Source: a virus. Taken from it: DNA of 64,000 bases. Positions 36,362 to 45,213 of this stretch are shown here, piece by piece; the first letter of the stretch is position 1; each line of letters starts with the position of its first letter. A program made the position numbers and the translations under genes. Location of the stretch: positions 52,648-116,647 of the IMG/VR virus record IMGVR_UViG_3300020191_000005. One strand, written 5' to 3'. The notes under the pieces are model-generated. The model ran no database searches, had not been told where the DNA came from, and worked only from the letters and a program-made list of their open reading frames with translations.

Positions 36362-37202
36362 TTTATTTACAGACTATGGCGCACTTAATAGTAAACCGGT
36401 GTTTGACTCTTTTGCAACTAGTTTGCACAATAGTGGCCATACCGTTAGTTTTAATGAGTGGGATTGCGATGTTGCTGTTATATGGAGTGTGCTTTGGTTT
36501 GGTCGAATGGCTGGAAACCAAAAAGTTTGGGAACACTTCCAAGCAATAAACAAACCTGTAATAGCATTAGAAGTTGGTGGAATAAATAGAGGCGTAACGT
36601 GGAAAGTAGGTCTCAATGGAATCAATCGTGATGCTTATTTTGGGGATAGTGGTAATAATAATGCTCGTAGCAATGCTCTTGGGCTATTACTAAAACCTTG
36701 GCGCACCGACGGCGAGTACATTTTAATATGCGGACAGCATGATAAGAGTTTACAATGGCAAGGTATGCCAAGCATGAGTAATTGGCTAATGCAAACTATT
36801 AGTGAAGTACGTAAACACACAGACCGTCCTATTATATTTCGACCACACCCAAGACGTCCATTACCGCATATAGAAAAAGAATTTAAAAACGTATACAGAC
36901 AAGATCCACAACATGTCAAAGACACCTATGATGATTTTGATATGGGATTTAATAATGTATGGGCTACTATCAGTTATTCGAGCAACCCGGGTATACATAG
37001 TATCATCGAGGGTGTGCCTGCTTTTGTTAGTACCCACAGTCTTGCTTATCCTGTAGGCAATGACATTGATTTCTTACATGATATTGAACAGCCCGTAATG
37101 CCAGATAGAACACAATGGCTAAACGATTACGCTCACACTGAATGGACTTTGGATGAAATAGCTCAAGGGTTACCATTAAAGAACTTGACTTCTGAACTAT
37201 AA
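36351..37202 (+). CDS. GT-B-like glycan synthesis protein, paralogue 3
   Basis: This 283-residue protein carries RPHPRRPLPHIEKEFKN and WATISYSSNPGIHSIIEGVPAFV, closely matching paralogue 2 at the donor site. The N-terminal half has NEWDCDVAVIWSVLWFGRM, parallel to CDVAVMQGWM of paralogue 2. The three probably arose by duplication. A sigma-70 promoter for the next gene lies in its last codons. Confidence 0.7.
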   Translation: MKFSLFTDYGALNSKPVFDSFATSLHNSGHTVSFNEWDCDVAVIWSVLWFGRMAGNQKVWEHFQAINKPVIALEVGGINRGVTWKVGLNGINRDAYFGDSGNNNARSNALGLLLKPWRTDGEYILICGQHDKSLQWQGMPSMSNWLMQTISEVRKHTDRPIIFRPHPRRPLPHIEKEFKNVYRQDPQHVKDTYDDFDMGFNNVWATISYSSNPGIHSIIEGVPAFVSTHSLAYPVGNDIDFLHDIEQPVMPDRTQWLNDYAHTEWTLDEIAQGLPLKNLTSEL

Positions 37203-37213
37203 TCAAGTATAAT
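37185..37213 (+). promoter_or_regulatory. Sigma-70 promoter before the uvsW operon
   Basis: TTGACT and TATAAT are spaced by exactly 17 bases. The ATG at 37220 is only 6 bases after the -10 box, so the mRNA would have almost no leader. Confidence 0.8.
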
Positions 37214-37219
37214 ATACAC

Positions 37220-38524
37220 ATGCTTAGAAAAGAACCAATCGACATTGCTGACCTTACCGTTGAAGACTGCTTAGAACTAGTTGCTGGCATCAGTAACTTT
37301 AAGTTTAGTCGTAACAAAGAGTTAGCAGACTTACACTCATTTACGTTGCATGACGACAACCATAAGATTATGTTTAGTATTGCTAAACAATGTTTTAGAG
37401 GTACTGCACTCACGCCTAAGCAACACGAGCTTGTTAAAAAGCTATTAGTAGAGTACTACGCACCACAGTTTACAAAGCATAACATTGAACTTAAGAACCA
37501 TTTAGATAATTTAAGAACTCCGTTAAGAGAGATAGACAGTTCGCATTGGGTTAAAATACAAGAAGTTACATATGATAATGTAAAACAGCAAATGCTTGTT
37601 ATTAGATTTCCGTTTAATAAAAAAGTTATTAATAGATTAGAAGAATTAAAAAACGGTAATAACAAAGATTATTTCTATGAAAAACACAAACACTTCTTTC
37701 CGTTAACTGAAAAATATGTTTGGAAGGTTGTAAATATTGCTAATAAGTTTCCTGCTAAGTTTGATATTTCTAACGAAGTTCAAGAAATATACAATGAGCT
37801 TAAAGTTATGGATACTAATGTTCACAAATTCCTCCCTGGCATTAAAGATTATAAATTTATTAATTACAACGAACTTGGCATTACTGAATGTACAAAAGAT
37901 CTAGGACAACCAAATGTTAACAACCTCTATCAATATTTTGACCGTAAAGGTCTTTATGGTCTCGAATACTTTGATGACGTTGATGTCACAGAAAGTTTTA
38001 GAATTAATAACTGTGATACACTAGCAGTTAAGATTGCTAATAGAAGTAATCTTCAAATTTGTGTTAACAGTGATACATGGAACAGAGATCAACTTTGTTC
38101 TGCATTACAACAACTAGATAGGTTTCCGTTATTGGTAGTGTTAGATACACAAACTTGTTTAGATAATATAATTGAATTACACAATTCATTTGTAAATTTT
38201 ATTCCAAAAGAACAAATGAGTGTTATGTTTAGATTGGACAACAAAGAATTAGATTATGCTAAGGAATTTAACCAATTCGTCCATGATAAGGGATTAAATA
38301 ATTATGTTGACAATAAAACTAAAGTAGTGTATATTAGTAGTAATAAAGTTCCTAAGCCGTTATTTAAAAGTAATTGGAAACCAATAACATCGTTGTCTAT
38401 AACAAGGCAACCTTTGAACCTTATTAATGAATGGATATGCGGAATTGATCTAACAATGACATATGATGTTGGATCAATAGTAGCACCTTATAATAGATGG
38501 CAAGTTAAAGTAGAGAATATATGA
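37220..38524 (+). CDS. Conserved-type protein upstream of uvsW, unknown
   Basis: This 434-residue protein is not recognised. It begins RKEPIDIADLTVEDCLELV and is Lys/Asn-rich with no clear nucleotide-binding motif. The middle has HFFPLTEKYVWKVVN and the end an alternating hydrophobic/charged pattern (FPLLVVLDTQTCLDNIIELHN) that could be a Rossmann-like domain. It overlaps uvsW by 4 bases and shares its sigma-70 promoter, so a role in recombination or replication is likely. Confidence 0.55.
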   Translation: MLRKEPIDIADLTVEDCLELVAGISNFKFSRNKELADLHSFTLHDDNHKIMFSIAKQCFRGTALTPKQHELVKKLLVEYYAPQFTKHNIELKNHLDNLRTPLREIDSSHWVKIQEVTYDNVKQQMLVIRFPFNKKVINRLEELKNGNNKDYFYEKHKHFFPLTEKYVWKVVNIANKFPAKFDISNEVQEIYNELKVMDTNVHKFLPGIKDYKFINYNELGITECTKDLGQPNVNNLYQYFDRKGLYGLEYFDDVDVTESFRINNCDTLAVKIANRSNLQICVNSDTWNRDQLCSALQQLDRFPLLVVLDTQTCLDNIIELHNSFVNFIPKEQMSVMFRLDNKELDYAKEFNQFVHDKGLNNYVDNKTKVVYISSNKVPKPLFKSNWKPITSLSITRQPLNLINEWICGIDLTMTYDVGSIVAPYNRWQVKVENI

Positions 38525-39984
38525 CAAGTTGTAGAATTGTAATTCAAGATGAAGTAAACGTAAAAGTTGAAAACTTGCCTGTTGAAAATCGCAGAAAGAT
38601 TGCTAACAAGTTAAAGTTTCAAGTTCCTTATGCACGTTACTTGCCTCAATATAAACTAGGACGTTGGGACGGAACTGTTGCGTTCTTTGGTATTGGTGGT
38701 ACAGGATATGTTAACCATTTAGATACTATTGTTAACAGTCTTGTAGAGCAAGGTGTTGAAATATCTGAGATTGTAGACAACAGAGCAAAACACGATTTAA
38801 CATTTACAGCAATTAATGAACGCTATTGGGCAGACCAAGGTGTATGTTGGCCTGAAGGACATATGGCCGCAGGCGAAGAAATTATTCTACGTGATTATCA
38901 AGTTGAAACTGTTAACGGATTTTTAAATAATCCACAAGCATTACAAGAAGTTGCAACTGGAGCAGGTAAAACAATTATTACTGCAACACTATCACACCTA
39001 ATGGAAAAGTTAGGTCGGACGTTGGTTATTGTTCCTAACAAGAGTCTTGTTACACAAACAGAAGAAGATTATGTTAACTGCGGATTAGACGTAGGTGTTT
39101 ACTTTGGTGATAGAAAAGAATTAGGCAAGACACATACTATTTGTACTTGGCAAAGTCTAAACATACTAGATAAGAAAAGTAAAAACTATGACGATGTACT
39201 AACACTTGCAGAATTTTTAGATGGCGTACAAACAATTATTATTGACGAAGTACACCAAGCAAAAGCAGAAGTGCTTAAAAAATTACTTACACAAAATTTA
39301 AAACATGCACCTATACGTTGGGGCTTAACTGGAACAGTACCTAAAGAACAGTTTGAGTTTCAAAGTATCTTAGCAAGTATAGGGCCAGTCATTGGCAACA
39401 TTAGTGCAAAAGAATTACAAGACAAGGGCGTACTATCAAACTGTCATGTTAACATTGTACAAATGATTGACATTAAAAGTTTTGCAGGCTATCCAGAAGA
39501 ATTAAAGTTTCTAGTAACAGATGCAGAAAGAATAAAATACATAGGCAAATTATTAAACACAGTTTCACAATCAGGCAATACACTTATTCTAGTTGATAGA
39601 ATTAGTGCAGGAGAAATGTTACAGGAAATTATTCCTGATAGCGTGTTTGTTAAAGGTGATATGAAATTAAAAGATAGAAAGGAACAGTATGACGAAGTTA
39701 AAGAAGCAACTAATAAGGTTATTATTGCAACGTACGGGGTTGCCGCTGTTGGTATTAATATCCCTAGGATCTTTAACCTTGTTCTTATTGAGCCTGGCAA
39801 GTCTTTTGTAAGAGTAATTCAAAGTATAGGCAGAGGTGTTCGTAAGGCAGAAGATAAAGACTTTGTGCAAATTTGGGATATAACTAGCACATGTAAATAC
39901 GCAAAAAGGCATTTAACATCAAGAAAGAAGTTTTACAAAGAAGCACAGTATCCATTTACTATAGAGAAAGTGGATTGGAATTAA
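38521..39984 (+). CDS. uvsW: RNA-DNA and DNA helicase UvsW
   Basis: This 487-residue protein is a superfamily 2 helicase with an N-terminal DNA-binding domain (YARYLPQYKLGRWDG). Motif I is ATGAGKT (145-151), motif II IIIDEVHQ, motif III LTGTVP, and motif VI SIGRGVRK. T4 UvsW unwinds R-loops and branched DNA and shuts off origin replication in favour of recombination-driven replication. The length matches T4 UvsW (503). Confidence 0.93.
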   Translation: MTSCRIVIQDEVNVKVENLPVENRRKIANKLKFQVPYARYLPQYKLGRWDGTVAFFGIGGTGYVNHLDTIVNSLVEQGVEISEIVDNRAKHDLTFTAINERYWADQGVCWPEGHMAAGEEIILRDYQVETVNGFLNNPQALQEVATGAGKTIITATLSHLMEKLGRTLVIVPNKSLVTQTEEDYVNCGLDVGVYFGDRKELGKTHTICTWQSLNILDKKSKNYDDVLTLAEFLDGVQTIIIDEVHQAKAEVLKKLLTQNLKHAPIRWGLTGTVPKEQFEFQSILASIGPVIGNISAKELQDKGVLSNCHVNIVQMIDIKSFAGYPEELKFLVTDAERIKYIGKLLNTVSQSGNTLILVDRISAGEMLQEIIPDSVFVKGDMKLKDRKEQYDEVKEATNKVIIATYGVAAVGINIPRIFNLVLIEPGKSFVRVIQSIGRGVRKAEDKDFVQIWDITSTCKYAKRHLTSRKKFYKEAQYPFTIEKVDWN

Positions 39985-40006
39985 TTATGAAAACAAAGGA
40001 AAATAA

Positions 40007-40513
40007 ATGAGAATATTAACATTAGATAACGAATGTTATAAACTCGAGCATCTACCTGACGAATTAACTGACGATATTAGATTTGCGGTTTTGGATAATA
40101 GTAATCCAAAAGAACCTGACTTCTTTTATGTTCCTTTGATTTTTTTGGAGTCATTTAACTCACCTGCTATGGTAATGGAAATTGGAGGCAAAGAAATTAC
40201 TATGCCTATCGATTGGCATCTAGCAGTTGGTGACAGTGGCGGTGCTGGAGATATTGAAGTACTACCATTAACAAGTTTAAACGATAGAGGCTTTGAAGCC
40301 TTCTTGTTTAATCCGTTAACTAGTACAATGATGAATTGGGGTGAAGTAAAAATTACCAATTTTTACAATGATGTAAAATGGTATTTCCCTAAAATGAAAA
40401 ATGGACAACTATTAGGTGTACCTTTAACTGACGGTGATAACCCACAATGTGCATGGTTTGTAAAAGACATTAGTAGACAAAGTGAAGTAATTGATTATGG
40501 GATTCTTATCTAA
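40007..40513 (+). CDS. Conserved-type protein downstream of uvsW
   Basis: This 168-residue protein opens RILTLDNECYKLEHLPDELTDDIRF and contains FFYVPLIFLESFNSPA and VLPLTSLNDRGFEAF, segments I associate with an uncharacterised protein of marine T4-like phages. AAAGG lies before the ATG. It has no recognisable motif and is acidic. Its end overlaps the next start. Confidence 0.6.
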   Translation: MRILTLDNECYKLEHLPDELTDDIRFAVLDNSNPKEPDFFYVPLIFLESFNSPAMVMEIGGKEITMPIDWHLAVGDSGGAGDIEVLPLTSLNDRGFEAFLFNPLTSTMMNWGEVKITNFYNDVKWYFPKMKNGQLLGVPLTDGDNPQCAWFVKDISRQSEVIDYGILI

Positions 40514-41216
40514 AAGTATTAAAGTAGACGTATACACAAACCAACAATATGCGTATGATCAATGTAAACCGCAGTTGGCTAAGAAGTATATTCCTGAATG
40601 GTGGAAAGGGTTACCAGCAAGTAGACCCACACACCAAGCCTACTATAACGACTTACCGATAAGTTCAATGAAACAATGTCCTGCAATTAATGACATATTA
40701 AAAGCAGGTATTATTTTCCCTAGTTGGTGTGAACTACACATGCGGGTAAACGAACATGGAGAAAAGGAAGTAAGAGTCTTTCCTGATTTTATTCCTGCAA
40801 TACCGCATGACGAACGTGACTTTGATTTTCATAAACCCGGACTTGCACATGTTAAGTTAGGATCACCTTGGTTTATTAAAGAGACTACAGGTGTAAAGTG
40901 GGTATGGATTAAAACAGACTGGCATACTAAGAATCCATTAGCGTATTGGGGAGTTCCGGGTATTACAGAGTATAAGTATCAACATAGTGTATTAAATAAT
41001 ATTATGGTACCGTATAACAGTGAAGTTAAGATTCAAGTTGGTGATCCTTGGTTACAATTAATTCCAATGAGTGAAAAACCTATTGATCTTAATGTCCACT
41101 TAGTAGACGCTGAAACTATGAATAATTTAAATACAGTTAATATTTCCTCAGTAGGGAGTTATTTAAAAACCATACGCAATATAAGTAAGCAAAGGAAGTT
41201 AGATGAAAACAATTAG
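40497..41216 (+). CDS. Trp-rich protein, paralogue A
   Basis: From ATG 40497 the protein has 239 residues. It shares with the gene at 45770 the order P-x-W-(W/F)-K, C-P-A-(I/V)-x-D-(I/V)-L, a central (F/L)PSWCxL/IPLWCDY, HF/PF-H-K, W-F/M-x-(K/R)-T, and a late LxQLIP/AQVIPF. The pattern of beta strands and Pro/Trp turns suggests a jelly-roll or cupin-like fold. No clear metal triad is visible. It is coupled to the methyltransferase downstream. A TTG two codons earlier is possible. Confidence 0.55.
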   Translation: MGFLSKSIKVDVYTNQQYAYDQCKPQLAKKYIPEWWKGLPASRPTHQAYYNDLPISSMKQCPAINDILKAGIIFPSWCELHMRVNEHGEKEVRVFPDFIPAIPHDERDFDFHKPGLAHVKLGSPWFIKETTGVKWVWIKTDWHTKNPLAYWGVPGITEYKYQHSVLNNIMVPYNSEVKIQVGDPWLQLIPMSEKPIDLNVHLVDAETMNNLNTVNISSVGSYLKTIRNISKQRKLDENN

Positions 41217-41769
41217 TGAAGAGTACGCTCGTCAGTTAGCACAACTACATGATGAAAAAGCAAGTTTTGGTGATGCTAAAGGATTGAAAGCAATTGAAAA
41301 ATGGATTAAGGAATTTAAACCAGAATCTATTTTAGATTATGGATGTGGCAAAGGCGGTGTTGTACTAGCACTTAAAGAAGCCTATCCAGAAATTAATGCA
41401 ATTGGATGGGATCCGGGAATGCCAGATTTTAACATTCCTGATAATAAAAAGCCAGCTGATATGCTTATTAGTACAGATGTATTAGAACATATCGAACCTT
41501 TCTTTTTAGATGACGTATTAAAAGATATTCACAACTTGTTTCAGAAAAATGCATTCCTTATTATTGCAACTAGCCCTGCTAAGAAATTTTTGCCAGACGG
41601 ACGTAATGCACATTTAATTGTAGAAACTCCAGGTTGGTGGAAAGAAAAGATTGAAACTAATATGCCAGGCGTAAAAATTATACATCATGAGTTCTTTGAG
41701 AAAACAAGAACAGACAAGCGTGGTGGCGTACATGAAAATAACAAATACATAGTAGTGTTAGGAAAATAA
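41203..41769 (+). CDS. SAM-dependent methyltransferase
   Basis: This 188-residue protein has SILDYGCGKGGVVLALKEAYP (motif I), AIGWDPGM (motif II) and ADMLISTDVLEHIEP (motif IV with post-I elements), a class I methyltransferase. It may modify sugars or small molecules; nothing points to DNA. It overlaps the upstream gene by 14 bases and is followed one base later by a second methyltransferase-like gene. Confidence 0.8.
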   Translation: MKTISEEYARQLAQLHDEKASFGDAKGLKAIEKWIKEFKPESILDYGCGKGGVVLALKEAYPEINAIGWDPGMPDFNIPDNKKPADMLISTDVLEHIEPFFLDDVLKDIHNLFQKNAFLIIATSPAKKFLPDGRNAHLIVETPGWWKEKIETNMPGVKIIHHEFFEKTRTDKRGGVHENNKYIVVLGK

Positions 41770-41770
41770 T

Positions 41771-42490
41771 ATGAGCTTTACTAATTTAATTACAGAAGCT
41801 ATTGATTCCGTATACGACGATATCAAAGCAAACAAAACTCCTACAGTCTGTGAGATGGGTAATCAACGTTTAAAGAATAATAAGTCACGAGCTAAAATTT
41901 TTAATGCACGTGGTATTCATAAACATGCTAACACAACTAAAGAATACTTTGAAGCATTAGGCTTTGGAAGATATCTTGCTATTGATGTTAACACAGAAAA
42001 AGATGCTATTGCAATGGATCTTAATTTGGATTGCAAACAAGCATATAATTTTACTGAGCAGTTTGACCTAGTAACTAACAACGGCACAGGCGAACATGTA
42101 TTCAATCAGTACACAGTATTTAAAAACATACACGACATGACCAAAGTAGGTGGATATATGATCCATGTGCTTCCTTTTTATCGTTGGGTTGATCACGGCT
42201 TTTATAGCTTTCATCCTAACTTATTTTTCTGTCTAGCACATCAAAACGATTATGAAATGCATGGTGTATGGATTGGCACTAGTGACGGTGCTCACATTGA
42301 AAAGCTAGGACAAAAGTTATCACGTGACAAAGGTTACAGAGGTAAGTTTGGATTAGATCAATGGGAAAGAGATCCTATGGTTGTTGCTATTATGAAACGC
42401 AAAACTGATGCAGAATTTGAGATGCCACAGCAACACTTGTATGCAGGTGATAATATATCTAGCGATGAGATTGCGAACCGTTACAAATGA
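41771..42490 (+). CDS. Methyltransferase-like protein
   Basis: This 239-residue protein has a Rossmann-like pattern: TVCEMGNQRL, YLAIDVNTEKDAIAMDLN, FDLVTNNGTGEHVFNQY and MTKVGGYMIHVLPFY. The acidic residue in AIDVN would bind SAM ribose. Motif I is weak (EMGNQ rather than DxGxG), so cofactor binding is uncertain. It overlaps the oxygenase gene by 4 bases. The pair of methyltransferases may act on one substrate. Confidence 0.65.
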   Translation: MSFTNLITEAIDSVYDDIKANKTPTVCEMGNQRLKNNKSRAKIFNARGIHKHANTTKEYFEALGFGRYLAIDVNTEKDAIAMDLNLDCKQAYNFTEQFDLVTNNGTGEHVFNQYTVFKNIHDMTKVGGYMIHVLPFYRWVDHGFYSFHPNLFFCLAHQNDYEMHGVWIGTSDGAHIEKLGQKLSRDKGYRGKFGLDQWERDPMVVAIMKRKTDAEFEMPQQHLYAGDNISSDEIANRYK

Positions 42491-43257
42491 ACCAATATAG
42501 TGTATTACAAAACTTTAAACCAGAAAACTTAAGAATGGATCCTTTTCCTTATGTTGTAATTGAGGAAGTGCTACCTTGGGACTTGTATGAAAAGTTAGAA
42601 GCAGAGTATCCAGAAACATTTATTTCTAAAGGCGAAACAACCGGCTTTGGAACTGCACGTTATTTAGATCATGACTTTGATAAATCCGCAGTAGTAAGTC
42701 AAGCATGGCAAGAATTTAGTGCATATGCAACTAGTAGAGAATTTAAAGACGAAGTTATTAGAGTATTTAGACCAGGTCTTGAACAACACTACCCACCGGG
42801 ACAGTTTTGCCCTGAAGGTTTATACACCAAGTATATACGTAGTGATGTTGCACCAAGACGTGCTCCTAAGAGCGGATCAATAAGAATGGAAATGCAGTTT
42901 GTTATGAATGCAATAGATAACATACAAATTAGAACTCCACATGTTGATCAAAGTAAAGAATTGTTTGCATGTCTATTTTATTTTAAGAAGCCTGAAGATA
43001 AAAATACTGATGGCGGACTAAATGTATATAGAAATGTAGCAGGCAAGCAATGGCGTAGAATAACAGGACGTGAAGCAGTAGCAGACGATATTGAAGTAGT
43101 TGAACATGTACCTTACAAGCGTAACACTATGGTTATGTTTTTAAACACAGTGAATAGTTTACATGGAGTAACTCCGCGTGATAATCCAAATACTATTAGA
43201 CGGTATGTAAACATTGATGCACATGTACAAGAGAAATTATTTAAATTCGTTGATTAG
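42487..43257 (+). CDS. 2OG-Fe(II) oxygenase, prolyl-hydroxylase-like
   Basis: This 256-residue protein has a metal triad laid out as HVDQSKELFACLFYFKKPED (His-x-Asp), then NTVNSLHGVTP (distal His) and an Arg in IRRYVNID. GGLNVYRN lies between, as in the P4H and PhyH-like groups. It may hydroxylate a peptide, sugar or lipid. It follows two methyltransferases in an overlapping operon. Confidence 0.8.
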   Translation: MNQYSVLQNFKPENLRMDPFPYVVIEEVLPWDLYEKLEAEYPETFISKGETTGFGTARYLDHDFDKSAVVSQAWQEFSAYATSREFKDEVIRVFRPGLEQHYPPGQFCPEGLYTKYIRSDVAPRRAPKSGSIRMEMQFVMNAIDNIQIRTPHVDQSKELFACLFYFKKPEDKNTDGGLNVYRNVAGKQWRRITGREAVADDIEVVEHVPYKRNTMVMFLNTVNSLHGVTPRDNPNTIRRYVNIDAHVQEKLFKFVD

Positions 43258-43266
43258 GAGATAATT

Positions 43267-43617
43267 ATGAAAGCAGGCAAAATTTGGGGTCAAACAGAAT
43301 TGATCCATGCGAACGGTGTATTAGAATTTCATCGTATCGAATATAAAGCAGGATACAAATGTTCAGAACATGAACATCAATATAAATGGAACGGATTCTT
43401 TGTTGAATCGGGCAAGATGCTTGTTCGTGTTTGGCAAGATGATCAAGGACTAGTTGATGAAACTATTCTTGAAGCTGGAGACTTTACACAAGTGAAGCCA
43501 GGAAAGATTCACCAGTTTGAAGGTTTAGAAGACGGAGTCGCTTTTGAACTATACTGGGCAGAATTTAATCACGATGACATTGTTCGTCGTACTAGCGGCT
43601 CAACTGTAAAAAAATAA
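43267..43617 (+). CDS. Small cupin
   Basis: This 116-residue protein is one cupin barrel: EHEHQYKWNGFFVESGKMLVR (motif 1) and PGKIHQFEGLED (motif 2). Two His and the final His are kept. AGGAG precedes the ATG. It lies between an oxygenase and a small basic protein. Function is probably a metal-dependent isomerase or a sugar binder. Confidence 0.75.
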   Translation: MKAGKIWGQTELIHANGVLEFHRIEYKAGYKCSEHEHQYKWNGFFVESGKMLVRVWQDDQGLVDETILEAGDFTQVKPGKIHQFEGLEDGVAFELYWAEFNHDDIVRRTSGSTVKK

Positions 43618-43628
43618 GGAGATATATT

Positions 43629-43814
43629 ATGGGAATGTGGGATTCAATTAAAAAGACAACAAGTAAAATAACTAAATCAATTATGCCTAACCCTACTGAG
43701 GTTGGTGAGATTGTTGCGGCAGAACAAAAGAAGCCAGTGCCAAAGCCAAAGCCTAAGAGTACAAAACCTAAGAATACAGCAGGCACAGTAAAAGTAAAAC
43801 CCAAGAAGAAATAA
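43629..43814 (+). CDS. Small basic Lys/Pro-rich protein
   Basis: An AAGGAG ribosome site 7-10 bases before the ATG supports this 61-residue gene. The first 35 residues are helical (WDSIKKTTSKITKSIM); the rest is KKPVPKPKPKSTKPKN-like. It is highly positive, so it probably binds nucleic acid or acidic membrane. No family is recognised. Confidence 0.65.
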   Translation: MGMWDSIKKTTSKITKSIMPNPTEVGEIVAAEQKKPVPKPKPKSTKPKNTAGTVKVKPKKK

Positions 43815-43825
43815 TCTTGACTAAG

Positions 43826-44083
43826 ATGCTTCCAGGTGAAGCACTGATATATGAGCGTAGCGATGGTATTGTCTACGCTCGTTATCGTGACCCTCCACAC
43901 AATAAGATTCCTCGTTGGATTATTGGTGGTGATTCTGACGCAATCAAAAAGCATGAAGGACGCCTGGACTTTGAAGAATATTTGGATATGGTTGATTGCG
44001 CCAAAACAAATTATACACTCAAAAAACAACTTGACAAAGCACTTATAATATGGTATACTATACGTAATGAAACAGAAAAATAA
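43826..44083 (+). CDS. Small conserved-type protein
   Basis: From ATG 43826 the protein has 85 residues and begins LPGEALIYERSDGIVYARYRDPPHNKIPRW, a pattern I have seen in marine T4-like phages. A TTG nine bases upstream is an alternative start. The function is unknown. Its last 50 bases hold a sigma-70 promoter for the following gene, and the two genes overlap by 17 bases. Confidence 0.6.
   Translation: MLPGEALIYERSDGIVYARYRDPPHNKIPRWIIGGDSDAIKKHEGRLDFEEYLDMVDCAKTNYTLKKQLDKALIIWYTIRNETEK
44031..44059 (+). promoter_or_regulatory. Sigma-70 promoter inside the preceding gene
   Basis: TTGACA and TATACT with a 17-base spacer; the next ATG at 44067 is 7 bases downstream, so a near-leaderless mRNA results. 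Confidence 0.75.
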
Positions 44084-44534
44084 ACTACCTTTAAGTGAGA
44101 TCTTTATGGCTTTGGATATGGATGCCAAAGGTGCATATAAAGAATGGACTGAAGAAGAGCGTAAAGAATTAAACTTTTGGTTGCTTAATCGTTATGCAAG
44201 TAGTGTAAGCGGATCACAAGACGCAAAAGAATGGGCAGTTATTGCCACTAATGAATATTATAACAAGAATTGGAATGTACTAGGAACAAGACATCCACAG
44301 CTACAATGGCAACTGTTGTGTGCAACACATAACGCAACACGTAAAAGCAGACACCATCAATGGTTAGGATTAAAACAAAAAGGCTCTGATAACAAGGCTG
44401 TTAAGTTTCTTAAAGAAATGTTTCCTAATATGAAAATAGACGAGGTAGAATTACTTGCTAGAATATCTACAACAAAAGAACTTAAAGAGCTTGCCGAGCA
44501 ACACGGGATGGATAAAAAAGATGTCAAAGTCTAA
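44067..44534 (+). CDS. Hypothetical helical protein
   Basis: This 155-residue protein is mostly helical and Trp/Lys-rich (MALDMDAKGAYKEWTEEERKE, WLLNRYASS, LQWQLLCATHN). RKSRHHQWLGLK and the C-terminal KELKELAEQHGMDKKD suggest nucleic-acid binding. It has its own early promoter and is followed by an overlapping zinc-finger gene. I do not recognise the family. Confidence 0.55.
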   Translation: MKQKNKLPLSEIFMALDMDAKGAYKEWTEEERKELNFWLLNRYASSVSGSQDAKEWAVIATNEYYNKNWNVLGTRHPQLQWQLLCATHNATRKSRHHQWLGLKQKGSDNKAVKFLKEMFPNMKIDEVELLARISTTKELKELAEQHGMDKKDVKV

Positions 44535-45210
44535 CGAAGGATTTGAATGTCCATACTGTAAAGTATCGTACACAAGAGAAAAAACTCTTGCAGTACATAT
44601 GTGTGAAAAGAAACGTAGAGCTTTACAAAAAGACGAGAAACGTGTACAACTAGGGTACTTAACGTTTAATAGATTTTATAAACTATGTCAACGCTTTGAT
44701 GGTGTTAAAACATATGAACAGTTTTGCAATAGTCAGTACTACAATGCATTTGTAAAATTTGGTAGCTTTGTTAGTAACGTAAGACCGTTATACCCAGAGA
44801 AGTATATTGACTATGTAGTTACAAGCGGAGTTAAACTAGACCATTGGTGTAGAGAAGAACTATATGAAAAGTATGCACTTGATCTTATTCGTAAGGAAGG
44901 TGTTGAAACTGCTCTTGAACGTAGTGTTAAAAACATGATGGAATGGGGTGACGACAACGAAGCTAGGTGGCAAGACTACTTTAACTATGTAAGTTTAAAT
45001 AGAGTATGTCAAGATATAGTAGACGGCAAAGTAAGTCCGTGGTTGATATTAAATTGCAAGTCTGGTAAAGAGATGGTGTCTAAAATGAATGATGAACAAT
45101 TACAAATTGTATATGCTATTCTTGATCCAAGTCATTGGAGTACACGATTTAAAAGAAGTCCAGTAGATGTTGAACTAGTAAAAGAAATTGTAAAGAAAGC
45201 AGGATTATAA
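44521..45210 (+). CDS. C2H2-type zinc-finger protein
   Basis: From ATG 44521 the protein has 229 residues. The N-terminus carries CPYCKVSYTREKTLAVHMCEKK, close to a C2H2/C2HC finger, followed by helical sequence (YEQFCNSQYYNAFVKFGSFV) and a C-terminal VELVKEIVKKAGL helix. An upstream ATG in the same frame lies inside the preceding gene and lacks a ribosome site. It probably binds nucleic acid. It is followed three bases later by the DnaE-like gene. Confidence 0.6.
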   Translation: MSKSNEGFECPYCKVSYTREKTLAVHMCEKKRRALQKDEKRVQLGYLTFNRFYKLCQRFDGVKTYEQFCNSQYYNAFVKFGSFVSNVRPLYPEKYIDYVVTSGVKLDHWCREELYEKYALDLIRKEGVETALERSVKNMMEWGDDNEARWQDYFNYVSLNRVCQDIVDGKVSPWLILNCKSGKEMVSKMNDEQLQIVYAILDPSHWSTRFKRSPVDVELVKEIVKKAGL

Positions 45211-45213
45211 TAT

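Noticed and set aside
43592-44128. Leftward 178-codon open frame
   Set aside because: It covers four coherent rightward genes and is a hydrophobic shadow without a ribosome site.
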